From Brugia malayi (Eukaryota; Nematoda; Chromadorea; Rhabditida; Onchocercidae), in NCBI RefSeq assembly GCF_000002995.4, contig NW_025062479.1, positions 22,068,721-22,132,720 on the forward strand: 64,000 nucleotides of DNA, read 5' to 3'. Shown here piece after piece: positions 48,465 through 60,683 of this stretch. Below the pieces are notes generated by a model. The model was not told the origin of the DNA, ran no database searches, and saw only the letters and a list, made by a program, of their open reading frames with translations. The translations under genes were made by a program, and so were the position numbers. Position 1 is the first letter of the stretch, and each line of letters starts with the position of its first letter.

Positions 48465-51035
48465 TTACAATCTCTGATTAAGTTCCAGTAGTAGGCGTCT
48501 CTCATAATCATGTATATATCTATGCAAACGTCGACTGTAGAGATTCTTCTCTTCTGGTCCTCTGATATTTCTTACCGGAATATATCTAAATGTTTTTATT
48601 GCTTTAAAGAAAAACAACCTTTTCTCACTCAAATCATCAATTCTCATCTGTTATCCTTTCCTCATGATTTTGCATCACATTCTAATTTTTAAATTCTGAA
48701 TAGGAATAAAGGTCCAATCAAATACAAATTTGGAATTCACAAAATAAACGCTATTTTCGCTAAAAAATAAACTCACTTCCTAAAAGCACGTTCCCAATCA
48801 CCGGAAGATTCATATACACTGTACAGAATTGATGTAACCGCAAGCAATGTCATACTTCTTGAACCTGATTTCCATCTACAAATAATCATAAAAGTTTGGG
48901 CTTTACACTTAATTTCTCATTAATGATTTTGAAATGATCAACTACTATACGATAGTGAAATGTAATGTGATATAGTAATAATCTAGGCACGTAGATTGTT
49001 TTCTATGTAAGCAATTAAAACAGCCAAAAATATATTGTTTTGCTTGCTTCATAAAGATGTGCGATTTTTGATGCATTCCTCCCTGACCTATCATGAAAGG
49101 ATCAGAAATGCCCATATAAATCTAAGAACTTTTTTGAAAATCTATTGCTATCTGACTTTTCTAAGCTAAAAGCAATGATCAATTATAGAGAAAGTAACTA
49201 ACTTGATATATCTATCGATAGGAAGCCGGCACACTTTGACTCCATCTTGCTTTGCAGCCAGCAATGTTGCATGTGGATGCAAACGGTGTTGCGCAACTCT
49301 ATCTACTATACCACCCAAAACATATGCTTTCGAGCCTTCCACCTGCACATCATCAGTTTTTCCAAGGTTTTAGGTCTAATTCATTTGAACTTCTGTATGT
49401 TAATCTTAAAACATACCTCCTCCAAATCAAGTTCTGCATGAGGACTTAAATAAATTATTTCTTCACGGGAAAAATGATTTAGGTAGCTGGATGATGAGAC
49501 TGTGAGGGATATATTTCGTGGTGAATTGGCCAATGATAAATACCTGTAATCAATTTCTACGTATTTTCAAAAGCTTGAGGATACTGTAAATATGAACAAA
49601 ACTAACCTATATTGTGCTTCCAAGATGTTTTCGTCCTTCATATCAAAATTAAAGAAATAAAGGGGCCATGGACGTCGCCGATCTCGGTTTTCACTTGCCA
49701 AATAGGAAAGCTGGATTAAAGTTTGGGATAAAGCTTGCGGCGAGAGTTCATTTAGAAATCGACAATCAATCAGCAATGCAGGCTTTGGGTCTAATTGAAG
49801 ATTATGGAGATGATTCATCAATCTTCGATGATTAGCAATGCGTTCTGAAGACAGTGTTACATTTACATTTTTTTTTTTTTTTTTTTAAAAATGAGGTCTT
49901 GGATGTTATTAAAAAATTTATTTAAAAAACGAAAAAACAAAAAAAAAAAAAAAAAACAAAAATAGTGAAGAACGATCTTGATAAATGAAATAAAAATTCG
50001 AGATATCATCATATTAATAAAATAACGTACTGCAATGTGTGGCACCCACAAACATTGCGAATCCTGATGTGGGTTTTGAAGTTTCGAACTTCTTAACAAC
50101 CTTCAACTGATGCTTTGTTTTACATTTCAACTCCTTTAATTCTTTCTGACGACAAAATTTAATATGATTGAACCGTTGCTTTTGAGTTTCACATTGAAGC
50201 AATCTTTTCCAATCTGCATCTGACAAGTGTTCGGGAAAATAATTGTAACAACGAGACAGCAACTGTAATGGACGAGTTTACTTGATGTAACTCTAAAATC
50301 ATTCATTCTTATTTTGAATTTTGCTATGGTTTATGGACACTGAATCAATGTCCAAATTCTAGTCAAAAAGTAGACGTTATCAAATAAAAATTAAAATATA
50401 TTTCGGTTGGAAGTATAACGAATTTCCGTCTTCAGTAACTTATTCCACATATAGCCCATCAGAAGTCCTCTTTTTATGCTTAACAAACTTCATTTAAAAT
50501 AATCATGGACGTTTACAGCTATCTAAGATTATCTAGTTCATATGGTTCAAGTCATAATTTTAGCTTTTTTTTTTTAAAAAAAGAAAAAAAAAAACCTATT
50601 ATTAACATTTATCACAGTTTAAATTTTTGAAGAAGTAAATGTAAAAAGTTGAAGCTAAATAATTAACAAAAGAGAGAACAGAAAGATAAAATGATGAAAA
50701 CATGTGTGCATATATGAATATTTAATTCTAGAAGAAAGTATTAGCTAACCTGTACTTCCGTAATAATGCTCGTAAGTTGTTCATGTTGCTTTCCAGTCAA
50801 TGTTTCGATGAACTGTTGAGAGGGTAAAGATTTCAGTTTGCTTTCAGCTCAAATTTTCACACAAAAATTAAAACTAATTAATTTTTAAATATTTAAATCT
50901 GCAAACAATTCTAAACTTACTCCACAACACTGGCCAATTTGCATCCAATCCTAACGTCTTCTGTAACTTCCATACCATTTTTCTCCATCCACTTCGAATA
51001 ACATCTCGATCAAATTCCAAAAACTTCCTCCACAT
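48465..51035 (-). CDS. TRMT10C: TRMT10-family tRNA m1G9/m1R9 methyltransferase, TRMT10C (MRPP1)-like
   Basis: SPOUT-fold methyltransferase. TRMT10C methylates purine 9 of mitochondrial tRNAs and is the first subunit of protein-only mitochondrial RNase P. From the N-terminus: MWRKFLEFDRDVIRSGWRKM (51035, basic, compatible with mitochondrial import), ETLTGKQHEQLTSIITEVQ (about 50810), FPEHLSDADWKRLL (about 50220), KPALLIDCRFLNELSPQAL (about 49760), RRPWPLYFFNFDMKDENILE, IIYLSPHAELDL, then AYVLGGIVDRVAQHRLHPHA and VKVCRLPIDRY (about 49220), the cofactor-binding trefoil-knot region. After that come MTLLAVTSILYSVYESSGDWERAF (about 48820) and the basic C-terminus ending at TAA 48465. The long N-terminal half favours the mitochondrial type over TRMT10A/B, but paralogue choice is inference. 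The first splice (near 50930/50835) was not resolved in phase. Confidence 0.8.
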
Positions 51036-51592
51036 CTGTTCTTCGCAAACAAATATTACACTATATCGCACTAATTTTCGTTATTAGACGGTACAATTAC
51101 ATAAACAATCAAACATCTAAAACTAAAGAGCAATTCCAATTCAATTTAGTTTATTCCTCCTCACGAGAAGAAAGTTCTGGAAATAAACTCGTCTTACCAT
51201 CCATATATTTTGGATGTAGGAAATAAATATCAATGAAGATGGAAAATATTCCAAACACAAATTTTTATTCTATTAAGAAATTAAACGAAATTATAACATT
51301 CCACAACATGAATTAGTAATAGTTAAAATTAAAGATGATGAATATTTACTTGATATTTAGCCAGATGTAACACTTCTATATCACATGTACTTTATTTTGC
51401 TGAATACATCAGTGAAAATAAACACAAAAAAAATTGTTGAAAATGTTTTCGTTAGATAGAAGATGATTAGTCGTGTTGTCTGGAATTCCAATTATAATTT
51501 TATCCCATAAGGAACCGATTACAAAGTTAACACAAAGCAAGATAGCCCCATTTTACGAAATCAAATATAAAAATGCATTATGGTCTCCAAAA
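51036..51592. other. Spacer between RPP30 and the TRMT10C-like gene
   Basis: About 560 bp between two minus-strand genes. No coding feature. The short distance and same orientation allow one polycistronic transcript, though the gap is longer than typical C. elegans operon spacers. Confidence 0.45.
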
Positions 51593-53385
51593 TCAGGTTT
51601 TTTTGCTTTTATCTTCTACTTCATCCTCTACAATTTCCAGTTGAGCTCGAAATTCAGGTATTCTCATAATCTTCTCAATTACATTTAAACGCACAGTGAG
51701 ATTTTTTGGCAAATCTTCTTTGTTTTGTATCAACAGACCACCTTTCAATGTCTTCCGAGATTCTGCCCTCAGTAAAGTCTTCTTAGCATTACCTTAAAAA
51801 AATTTTACAACTTGGAAAAATTCTACAATTTAAAAACGAAAAAATAAAAAAAAGTAAGAATTATCAAATGAAATTCATGAAATTTATCGTTCACCTGCAA
51901 CGAATTTTCGAGCTAATTCAGGACGAATACCAAAAAGAACTGAAATATTGGCAGCATCATATGGTGCTCTGATATCAATCATTCTTTCAGCACCACTTGC
52001 TATTATAACGCCATCACCATCTTTTGTAGACATTAACAATTGTCGACCATTTACTAATACCTGAAGCTATTTCAAAATTTACAAACCAAGTTTTAGAAAA
52101 ATTATAAACTATTCGCCAAAGAGTAGAAAAAAAAAAAAAGGTTTGGTTTCACTTTGATAAGTGAAATGTCTTTAAGCGGAAAATTTCACATATTATGGCA
52201 TTAATAATTAGGAGGAATACCTCTCGTCTTTGACTGCTGTCTTTTAAGGCATCGGCATAAGTGATCTCAAACGCTATACCATCATTAATACAAAGTTGGA
52301 TAATCTAGAACAAAATTATCATCATACTACATTATCATTTTGCACATTATTAAAGTTGCTGTAGTTTGAAAAACGTATGCACTTATCACTTGCACTACTG
52401 CTGCACATTCAGGTATGATCATCGATTAAATCTCCTAGTTCCATATCCTCAGAATAAATGACACTGATCAAACTTTATTTAAATAAAACAGTTTAAAAAC
52501 CATGAAATACTACCTTGCTTTTATTAAGCCATCCAACAGATGTTGATGCTTGCTCATAAGTGATAATATCAACAAAATCACCCTTCTTGCTTAACGTCTG
52601 AAGGATCTGATCATCTGATGGACGCACAGCGATTAAATCGTATTTTTTCAGCTGAGGATGATGCATTAGTAAATGGACCTCTGTGCTGTTTGACACTGTA
52701 GCAGTTAGACGACTAAAAATTTGAGATGAATTAAGATAGAGATTTAACTAATTCACTTCTAAATCATTTCATCATAATTTATACATTGGCACTATCTTTT
52801 TCAAATAAATCATGAGAATTATATATATAAGTCAAAATCCAGTCAGCAAATCAGAGTTACATTTAATTTTAAAAGTACTCGTTGACACACCTGAAAATCC
52901 TAAGACGCTTTCCATTTGCTTCAAGCATACTGGTATCCAATTCGGAACAATTAATACTAACTGGATCCGGTATAACATTCCGCTCTTTACCACCTTTCTT
53001 TTTCTTCTTTTGTGGTGGCTCATCACCCTAAAACAAATGAAAACAAACACTGATATCAAAGAAAGAAAAAATACAAGGCAGCAAAATTAAAAAATATATA
53101 ATTCACTTAAATGTCTGCACCTTAAATAAAGACCTTAATTACCTACATCATACTTCCTAAAGCCATATTTGTATGCCTTTTATCTATAACTACTTCCTGC
53201 AAGGAATGACTTACCAGATTAGCACATTCCTGTACCATTTGTCCTATATCAGTATTAATTGCGATACAATCATAACCCATTCGCACTGCTCGACGTACCA
53301 TTGCCATAGTTTCATCCATATTACCCGTATGCCTAATATTCATTTCAGCAAATTCAAAATGATCATCCACAAATGATGAAGACAT
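51593..53385 (-). CDS. RPP30: RNase P/MRP protein subunit p30 (RPP30)
   Basis: TIM-barrel-like (PHP-type fold) protein subunit of nuclear RNase P and RNase MRP, acting in tRNA 5' processing and rRNA maturation. Start MSSSFVDDHFEFAEMNIRHT, then AVRMGYDCIAINTDI, a basic loop with PQKKKKGGKERN (about 53000), RLRIFRRLTATVSNSTEVHL, LKKYDLIAVRPSDDQILQTL, DFVDIITYEQ (about 52570), GIAFEITYADALKD (about 52260), the segment SGAERMIDIRAPYDAANISV, LFGIRPELARKFVAGNAKKT, and an acidic/Lys tail ending at TGA 51593-51595. The order RPxDE...CTxxDVDIIS...GVxFEIxY is the Rpp30 signature. TTGTTATAG lies directly before the start codon, a candidate trans-splice acceptor. It lies between NUDCD1 and TRMT10C on the same strand. 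Confidence 0.92.
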
Positions 53386-54051
53386 ATTCCTATAACAATT
53401 CTATAACATTTTACGTCCCACTAATGTCAAAAGAGAACACACCAAATATCTGAGAAACCTGTTTTAAAACAAATGGAATTACTGCAATTTATCTGAAAAA
53501 AAAAAAAAAAAAAAAACAGACGATAAATGAGCCACAAAAAGAGAGCTATTATCAGTCAAGGAATGAGGGAAACTAGGAAAAGCAAACCTGCAAAAGTACA
53601 ATCATTCAAATCAAACTAATACCAGGCCATATATTAAAAAAAATATTAATGTAGAGGGTTCCTTCCACATGATTGAAATAGCAATGGTATCCATGAAGAA
53701 ATCATGATAATGCAATATCATTTACCACTTCCCTTTAAATCCGATTTGATATAATCTCGGAAACAGCTGTAGCACAACTTATATGTAATGCTAGGAAAAA
53801 CACATTAACCAAAACCCTTACTTGCAAAGTAATATGATAGAATACAACCAGTTATTCTGCTAAAACTTTACTGATTCGCCATTTCAGAAATAAGAAATAG
53901 GGAGATTACAAAACTCATCACATGCAATATAAAAAGGCTGTATCAAAATCCTATTATTATCACAATATATGTTTCAGCTAATTATTCACATAGATTCCCG
54001 ACAAAATATCAAATTTTAGCAACTTTGCTTATACAATCGACGGTCCTACCC
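53386..54051. other. Spacer between NUDCD1 and RPP30
   Basis: About 670 bp with no coding feature and a poly-A run near 53497-53517. Both flanking genes are on the minus strand. Confidence 0.45.
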
Positions 54052-57000
54052 TTATAACTGAGGGTCTTTTAAAAGAACAGCAAAAATATCGGTAGTGGTT
54101 AATATAAAAAGAAATTCGTTATCAGCATGAATGCCAACAATATTTTCCGAAACAGCATTAGCATCACAAAATTCAGAAGGTTTAGATAAAGATATCAACT
54201 GCTGCTTAGCAACTCCACCAATTCGACGGCCTGTTTTCCGGTTTCGCAAATCTGAATAGAACTCTGATAAAGATGTTTAAGTATTAACTTTGTAATGCAC
54301 AGGAGAATATAGATAATGAATACCCGAAGTTATTGCAGACGGTTGCCAATAAACAAATGCGTGTCGTTTAGCTTCCACAATAACTGCGTAAGAACAATCG
54401 GTTGGACAACTGCTGAATTTTCGCTGCGTTTTAGATGCCTACAAAATATTCAGAAATATATAGTACAATAAACCGGATTACTTATTATAGTTGTTGAATT
54501 ACACACATTATAATTTAATATTCTAAAAAAATCATCTTTAAAGCATTAGAAGAATAAATCTAAAGCTCATATCTCTCGCGATCAACAAAAAGATTCGACT
54601 TTTATATAGCATAATTTTTTTAATACATATCATAAATTTTTTCTAAAAATAATTAGAACTTTCACCTTACTATATTTTAATTATAATAGCAAATTTTTAT
54701 GGCCCGTTTGTAGGAAGTACAATTTAGCAAATTTCAAAATCGACATGTACCTGAACGTATCCGAATGCATTAAATGTTGCGTGATGCTGAACTTTTCTGC
54801 TGTCTTCTGTAAACTTCCATAAAATACCATCAACATCCATGCGGATACAAAGAAAACATGGTCCAGAATCCAAATATACAGAAAACAAGATATTGTGCGT
54901 GGTTATATCACTCTGTAGACATATGCTATTATGCATGTTACTAAAAATATAGTGATGATATCAGTACTACTTAAGCTCAATTTTTTAATTCATATTTAAT
55001 TCATGCTATTAACATCATCAAGTTAACATCAAAAAAAAAAGGAAAAAAAAAAGAAAAGCAACAGCTTCTTGCTAATCCTTGAATGATTTTACAGGACGGG
55101 AAAGTCATAAACAAATCCAACACATTATATCTTAAACTGAAGTGATAATAATGATAATGATCACTTCATGACTTAATTTCTGCGAAGCACAGTTCAACCA
55201 ACGAATTTTACAAATATCATCCGTACTGATATCACAATCTTCCATTTGTTCGGTGTTAAAATTCCGCTCAACTCCACTGCTACCTAGAGCCTAAATGTGC
55301 CATTGAAATTTATGAAAAAATTTAAAAACAGAATTAGAATTACGAAACTATCAAACAAAAAAATATGATATCCACAAAATATGTAATTAATGTTGCCCAA
55401 ACCTCTGATTCAGATGTGAAGCGCTCCAACGTCTTCGAAGCAATATCCAAAGATTCTGGGTCAATTTCATAGACGCCTTGATCGTCACCCAGCACCAATT
55501 CCGACCAATTAGTTAAACCTCCACTTTTAACCAAAAAAAGTTCTAACCTCAAGCAGGAAATTTTTATTACAGAACATATTATGAAAAAATAAACTGGATA
55601 TTCACCAGTGGTAAAAATCGCAAACAATAAATGAATAAATGATTAGAAATATTAAATCAATAGCATCGCAACAAAGAGCAAGTGACTTACTTGTTATCAT
55701 CGATAGTATAAGTTGATGACGTTGGATCAACTGATCCACCAAGAATTCCACCGATAAGTATTATGTCTTTTACTGACAAATGAACAGATGTTGCACTCAA
55801 CGATAACAAAACATCTTTTTTTAAAATTGTCTCATCATAGGTGAACACTGCTGTTACATCTGTTCCTGTTTGAGACCAAGCGTACTTTTTTTTAGCTAGC
55901 TTGGCAGTTTCAGTACCTGAAAGTATTAACAAATAGGAAAACCAGCAAAACTAATTGAACCTTTGAATTCCCATAAAAAATCTCCCAAAAACTTTTACCA
56001 TATTTTTTCTTCATTTCCGGAACTGTATTATCCGATGCATTTAGCCCATCCCCGCAAAAACTTAGATCGCCAGTACTAATAACGATTAAGCTTTCGGGTA
56101 ATTTGTCGAATGTTACCATTTCAGTATGACCAGTGCATATGATGCTGCTATTCTTAGTCATCTTCATTTTTCCGTCTTCTGAAAAAAATAAATAAATAAA
56201 ATAAAATAAATATATACGCATGATGGTTGCACAGATGCAAAATTTGAGGACATTACCAATATAAGCCCATTAAATAGCAATGGTTTCTTTCCAACGTCCT
56301 ATGTAAAAAAAAAAAAAAAATCTGAGTAAAAAAAAGTCTTACAATGCCATTAAGAAAAAAAAAACTGACCGCTGATAACAGTCAACCAGGTTATTTTACT
56401 TGAAAAATTTCCTTGATTTGAAGACTTTTTGCTCGGTATAATAGATCGTAGTAATACATCAAACTTATTTTCCACATGACGACTTTCAATAATTATAAAT
56501 GAGCTTACTTCACCATCAACAATAGGCGGTTCGATACTTAAACATTCCTAAACCAAACGTATAAATTTAAAAATTTAGAAATCAAAAAATTATATAATTA
56601 TAAATAAACAAAGGAAAAACTGGTATGACCTGTTCGTAATTCTATCGTTTGAAAATCTACACTAGAAAGATAAAATAAAATAAACGGAAATGGTTGCGTT
56701 AACCTTCCAAGCTGTCGCACTGCGTCGGTCACCCGTAATATACATTGTGAGACGACCAAAGCCATTAGATACAAAAGCATGGCCAGCATCTGGAAATGAT
56801 ACTGTGACTGGATATCGATCTTGTACTTCTTTTTCGTCAAGTGATACAGTAATGATTGTATGATTTTTATCAACTGAGAACTTCTTTGTCTGCAAAAGTC
56901 AAAGTGACAGCCAGTGAAACTACCATGATTTCTCTTCAAAAGAATTACAAAAAAGATAAGTTTGAATCCTTATCTTCGGTTTACAAATGAAAGTTTTCAT

Positions 57001-57884
57001 AGAATCTGAACTTTCGCACGAAGTAGAACGCTTTACGTTATTTACTATCACTACCACTCAGAAGATATATAAGTAATCATGAAAGAAATGCCTCAGTAAT
57101 TGCTAATATACAGCCTTATTTATAAGTAATGAGCTTATTGCATAAACCAGGCATTATCATCTATTAGTGCTAGATCTTGTTTGGAAAAGACGAATCTGGA
57201 AAGCTGAAATTTCAGTAAAAACTGTGATGAAATTAAAAAATAAACAGTAGCGAGTTAATTACCTGAGTATCAAAACTGAATGAACATAAGTGAAAATTCT
57301 GCAAAACAATTACAAATCGCCTATGTCCAGAATCGGATGAATGAGGATCGTATGTTAGATAATTGATATCGTTAAATAGTTTAGTATGCTCGAATCCATA
57401 CTGAACACTGCTTGTCTGCAATTCCCGCACTAAAAGTATTCTTTTCATTAATGACTGAAGTATTATTGAACTGCCTTGATTTTTACGAATAATTCATCCT
57501 ACCATATTCATTATCATTTCAAAAATTTTCTGACTCTAAACCTAATAACATCAATTTTTCCATAAAAAAAAAAAAATTAATAATTATTGTACTGCCAATG
57601 TTAATAACGTAAACAAGTGAAACTATCCGAATAATGACATAAGGAAAAAGTCCAATGAGCGTTACCACAAAGAATAAGGAGATAATTAATTATTAATTAA
57701 ATTATTTGATGTAATAGCATAAACAAATAAATACAAGATAGGAAAAAAAAAACATACCTGGAACTTCGAGAGGATAACTATAAATCGGAAATGGGTCGAG
57801 AGAGAGCTTGTAACCATCAAAATTTGCATCGAGCAACGATGGATCCGGTTTAATGTCGATGAAACTTTCCGGCATCAAATCCAT
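54052..57884 (-). CDS. NUDCD1: NudC domain-containing protein 1 (NUDCD1/CML66) homologue
   Basis: CS-domain co-chaperone-like protein with beta-propeller-type segments. The human protein binds the DEAH helicase DHX15. Start MDLMPESFIDIKPDPSLLDA, then FDGYKLSLDPFPIYSYPLEV, matching the human LLDPRFEGYKLSLEPLP region. Next: TSSVQYGFEHTKLFNDINYL, VSFPDAGHAFVSNGFGRLTM (about 56780), the CS/NudC domain (YAWSQTGTDVTAVFTYDET, about 55860, through WSELVLGDDQGVYEID, about 55480), MDVDGILWKFTEDS and HHATFNAFGYVQ (about 54770), and NRKTGRRIGGVAKQQLISLS to a stop at 54052. The last block matches the human NRKEGRQVGQVAKQQVASL end. GAATTTCAG lies about 17 nt upstream of the ATG (acceptor at 57900), a candidate spliced-leader site. 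Confidence 0.9.
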
Positions 57885-58149
57885 TGCACTCGAGGGAATC
57901 TGAAATTCAATGATAGCAACTTTTCAAAATATATTAGAATAAATTGTTGAGAACTACGTTAGGATTAGAAGGTATGTGATCTGCCAATTTCGACTTGCGA
58001 ATTTCAGCAACGTGACCCTCCTCCCAGCCATACCTAATACTAAGACAACTGTAACCCGTAGGAAGGAGAGATAACGTCGTGTCCTTTCACTCTTTTCCTC
58101 AACTATTTCTACCTCTCCCTGTCGTCTGCACACCTCATACTTTGTTCGT

Positions 58150-59765
58150 GTTTTCGAGTTTAATTCAATTTCAAGAATTTTATAAGTTCTATTTTACTAA
58201 CGGAAACAAGATTACGAAAAGATGGATTGCTTTATTTACATGTCTTGCGACTAGAGCAGTGCATTGAGAATTAGCAGATAGTTTATCTGCAGAAAGTTTT
58301 TTGAATGTTTTCAGATTTGTCGCACGACGCGGCTATCCAGAAATAATTCTAAGTGATAATGGCGGTCAATTTCAGTTAGTTTTTCAAACTCTAATGGAAC
58401 AAGGAACATAATTGACCGAAGTCCTAGCTAGACATGGAATAAAATGGAGAAATATAATTCCGAAGGTGCCTTGGAGAGGAGGAGTTTATGAACGGATAAT
58501 CAGCCTAGCGAAAGGAACATTAAGGAATGTCATAGGTAGGAAATTGCTAAAAGAGAAGGAGTTTATAACCTTAATAGTGGAAGTTGAAAGCATACTTAAT
58601 ACTCGTCCATTAACCTACGTAAACTTCAACGATTCAACAATCCTGAGACCTACTGATTTTATTATACCGGACGTATATCTAATGATGCCTATTAATAATA
58701 CCGATGATCAAGATGATTATACTTCACATAAATATTCACGAGAAACTTATCAGATATTGGACAAGAACATTAGAAATTCTGGATACATTCTGGAAAATAT
58801 GGAAGGAGGAATACTTAACCAGTTTGAGAGAACGTCACAAATAGAACATAAATCTTCGAAAGGCGCCGAGATTAAAGCCCCTGTTGAAGGAGAAATTGTA
58901 ATAGTAAACGAATCAAACGTTCCTAGTGGTACCTGGAAATTAGCAAAAATGAAGAAACTCAATAAGGCACAGGATAATAAGATAAGAAATGTTCTAATAG
59001 AGTTACCACGAGGAAGATTAAGAATCGACCTATAAATATGTTATATCCATTGGAAATTCAACAGAAAGAAGATACGAAGGACCAATCAACAATATTGAAA
59101 GATAGAATATATGAAACTGATAAACGAGAGGAACCCATTAGCTCAACGAACTAGAAATGCTACAAGATAAAAACAAACTACAACAAAAAACGAAGAATGA
59201 CTCAAGTCCTCCCATCCGAAATCTCCAAATTAAATTCTCCGTCGGGAGTGTCGCGGATTTTAATATCGCGAAACTTTAAAATATTATATGAGAGTTGTAA
59301 ATATGAGTAAGAAATATGTTCCATGAAATTCATTACAATAATGTTTATACTTTGTACTTTTTCTAGCTATGTTTAACCTTTAAATCTTTTATATATTCTT
59401 TACACGACATTAACTCCTTATTTAGTTGTCCTCATTGGTTGTATCGCCACTGTAAATTATCTATGAATCTATGAGGTTAACAACTTCTGCTTAACTGATG
59501 TACTTTGTGGCTTGTCAACTAGTAAATAGATTTGCTTGTAAACCAGTCAACAGCTCTTTGTTAGACTGATTACTCTTTCGGCAGGTCAATCTAATACTGT
59601 AAATCATATACTTTGTTTATGCATATTGCTTGTTACATAAAGAGGTTATCCTTGTTGAAGGGGCATTGTGTGTTTTTTATGAAGAACCAGGAGAGTTCAA
59701 TTTCAGTTGTTCTCTATCAAGTTATTGTACTATTGCTTTTGTTAATAAATGAATTATTGAGGTCA
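58150..59765 (+). mobile_element. Bel/Pao LTR retrotransposon remnant: integrase end and 3' LTR
   Basis: On the plus strand, CLATRAVH, then [54 protein letters not shown] and LNTRPLTYV...[10 protein letters not shown] are the integrase and C-terminal (DUF5641-type) signature of Bel/Pao elements. The frame is broken by TGA (58265-58267) and TAA (58409-58411), the first catalytic Asp region is unrecognisable, and reverse transcriptase, protease and gag are missing. The intact C-terminal frame runs to 59035. A 3' LTR probably starts at TGTCGCGG (59249) behind CGTCGGGAG and may end at GGTCA (59765), about 517 bp; both ends are inferred. No activity is expected. Confidence 0.8.
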
Positions 59766-60683
59766 ACTAAATAAGGAGTTAATGTCGTGTAAAGAATATA
59801 TAAAAGATTTAAAGGTTAAACATAGCTAGAAAAAGTACAAAGTATAAACATTATTGTAATGAATTTCATGGAACATATTTCTTACTCATATTTACAACTC
59901 TCATATAATATTTTAAAGTTTCGCGATATTAAAATCCGCGACACTCCCGACGGAGAATTTAATTTGGAGATTTCGGATGGGAGGACTTGAGTCATTCTTC
60001 GTTTTTTGTTGTAGTTTGTTTTTATCTTGTAGCATTTCTAGTTCGTTGAGCTAATGGGTTCCTCTCGTTTATCAGTTTCATATATTCTATCTTTCAATAT
60101 TGTTGATTGGTCCTTCGTATCTTCTTTCTGTTGAATTTCCAATGGATATAACATATTTATAGGTCGATTCTTAATCTTCCTCGTGGTAACTCTATTAGAA
60201 CATTTCTTATCTTATTATCCTGTGCCTTATTGAGTTTCTTCATTTTTGCTAATTTCCAGGTACCACTAGGAACGTTTGATTCGTTTACTATTACAATTTC
60301 TCCTTCAACAGGGGCTTTAATCTCGGCGCCTTTCGAAGATTTATGTTCTATTTGTGACGTTCTCTCAAACTGGTTAAGTATTCCTCCTTCCATATTTTCC
60401 AGAATGTATCCAGAATTTCTAATGTTCTTGTCCAATATCTGATAAGTTTCTCGTGAATATTTATGTGAAGTATAATCATCTTGATCATCGGTATTATTAA
60501 TAGGCATCATTAGATATACGTCCGGTATAATAAAATCAGTAGGTCTCAGGATTGTTGAATCGTTGAAGTTTACGTAGGTTAATGGACGAGTATTAAGTAT
60601 GCTTTCAACTTCCACTATTAAGGTTATAAACTCCTTCTCTTTTAGCAATTTCCTACTTATGATCTTTCTTAATGTTCCTTTCG
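58509..60683. repeat. Large inverted repeat (920-bp arms, 335-bp loop) made of Bel/Pao sequence
   Basis: Arm 1 is 58509-59428 and arm 2 is 59764-60683 in reverse orientation. Coordinates mirror exactly (sums constant at 119192), so there are no indels between arms. The 163-codon integrase C-terminal frame is identical in both (58549-59035 on plus, 60648-60157 on minus). A few mismatches appear only in the outer 40 bp. Arm 2 begins precisely where the putative LTR ends and lacks the second half of the LTR. Outside arm 1 the element continues; outside arm 2 it stops. Confidence 0.93.

Noticed and set aside
58079..58267. Plus-strand frame as an independent gene
   Set aside because: Its end reads into the Bel/Pao integrase signature (CLATRAVH) and stops at a disabling TGA; it is decayed element sequence.
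58750..58962. Minus-strand frame inside the integrase arm (and its mirror at 60230-60442)
   Set aside because: It is the antisense shadow of the retroelement frame, duplicated by the inverted repeat.
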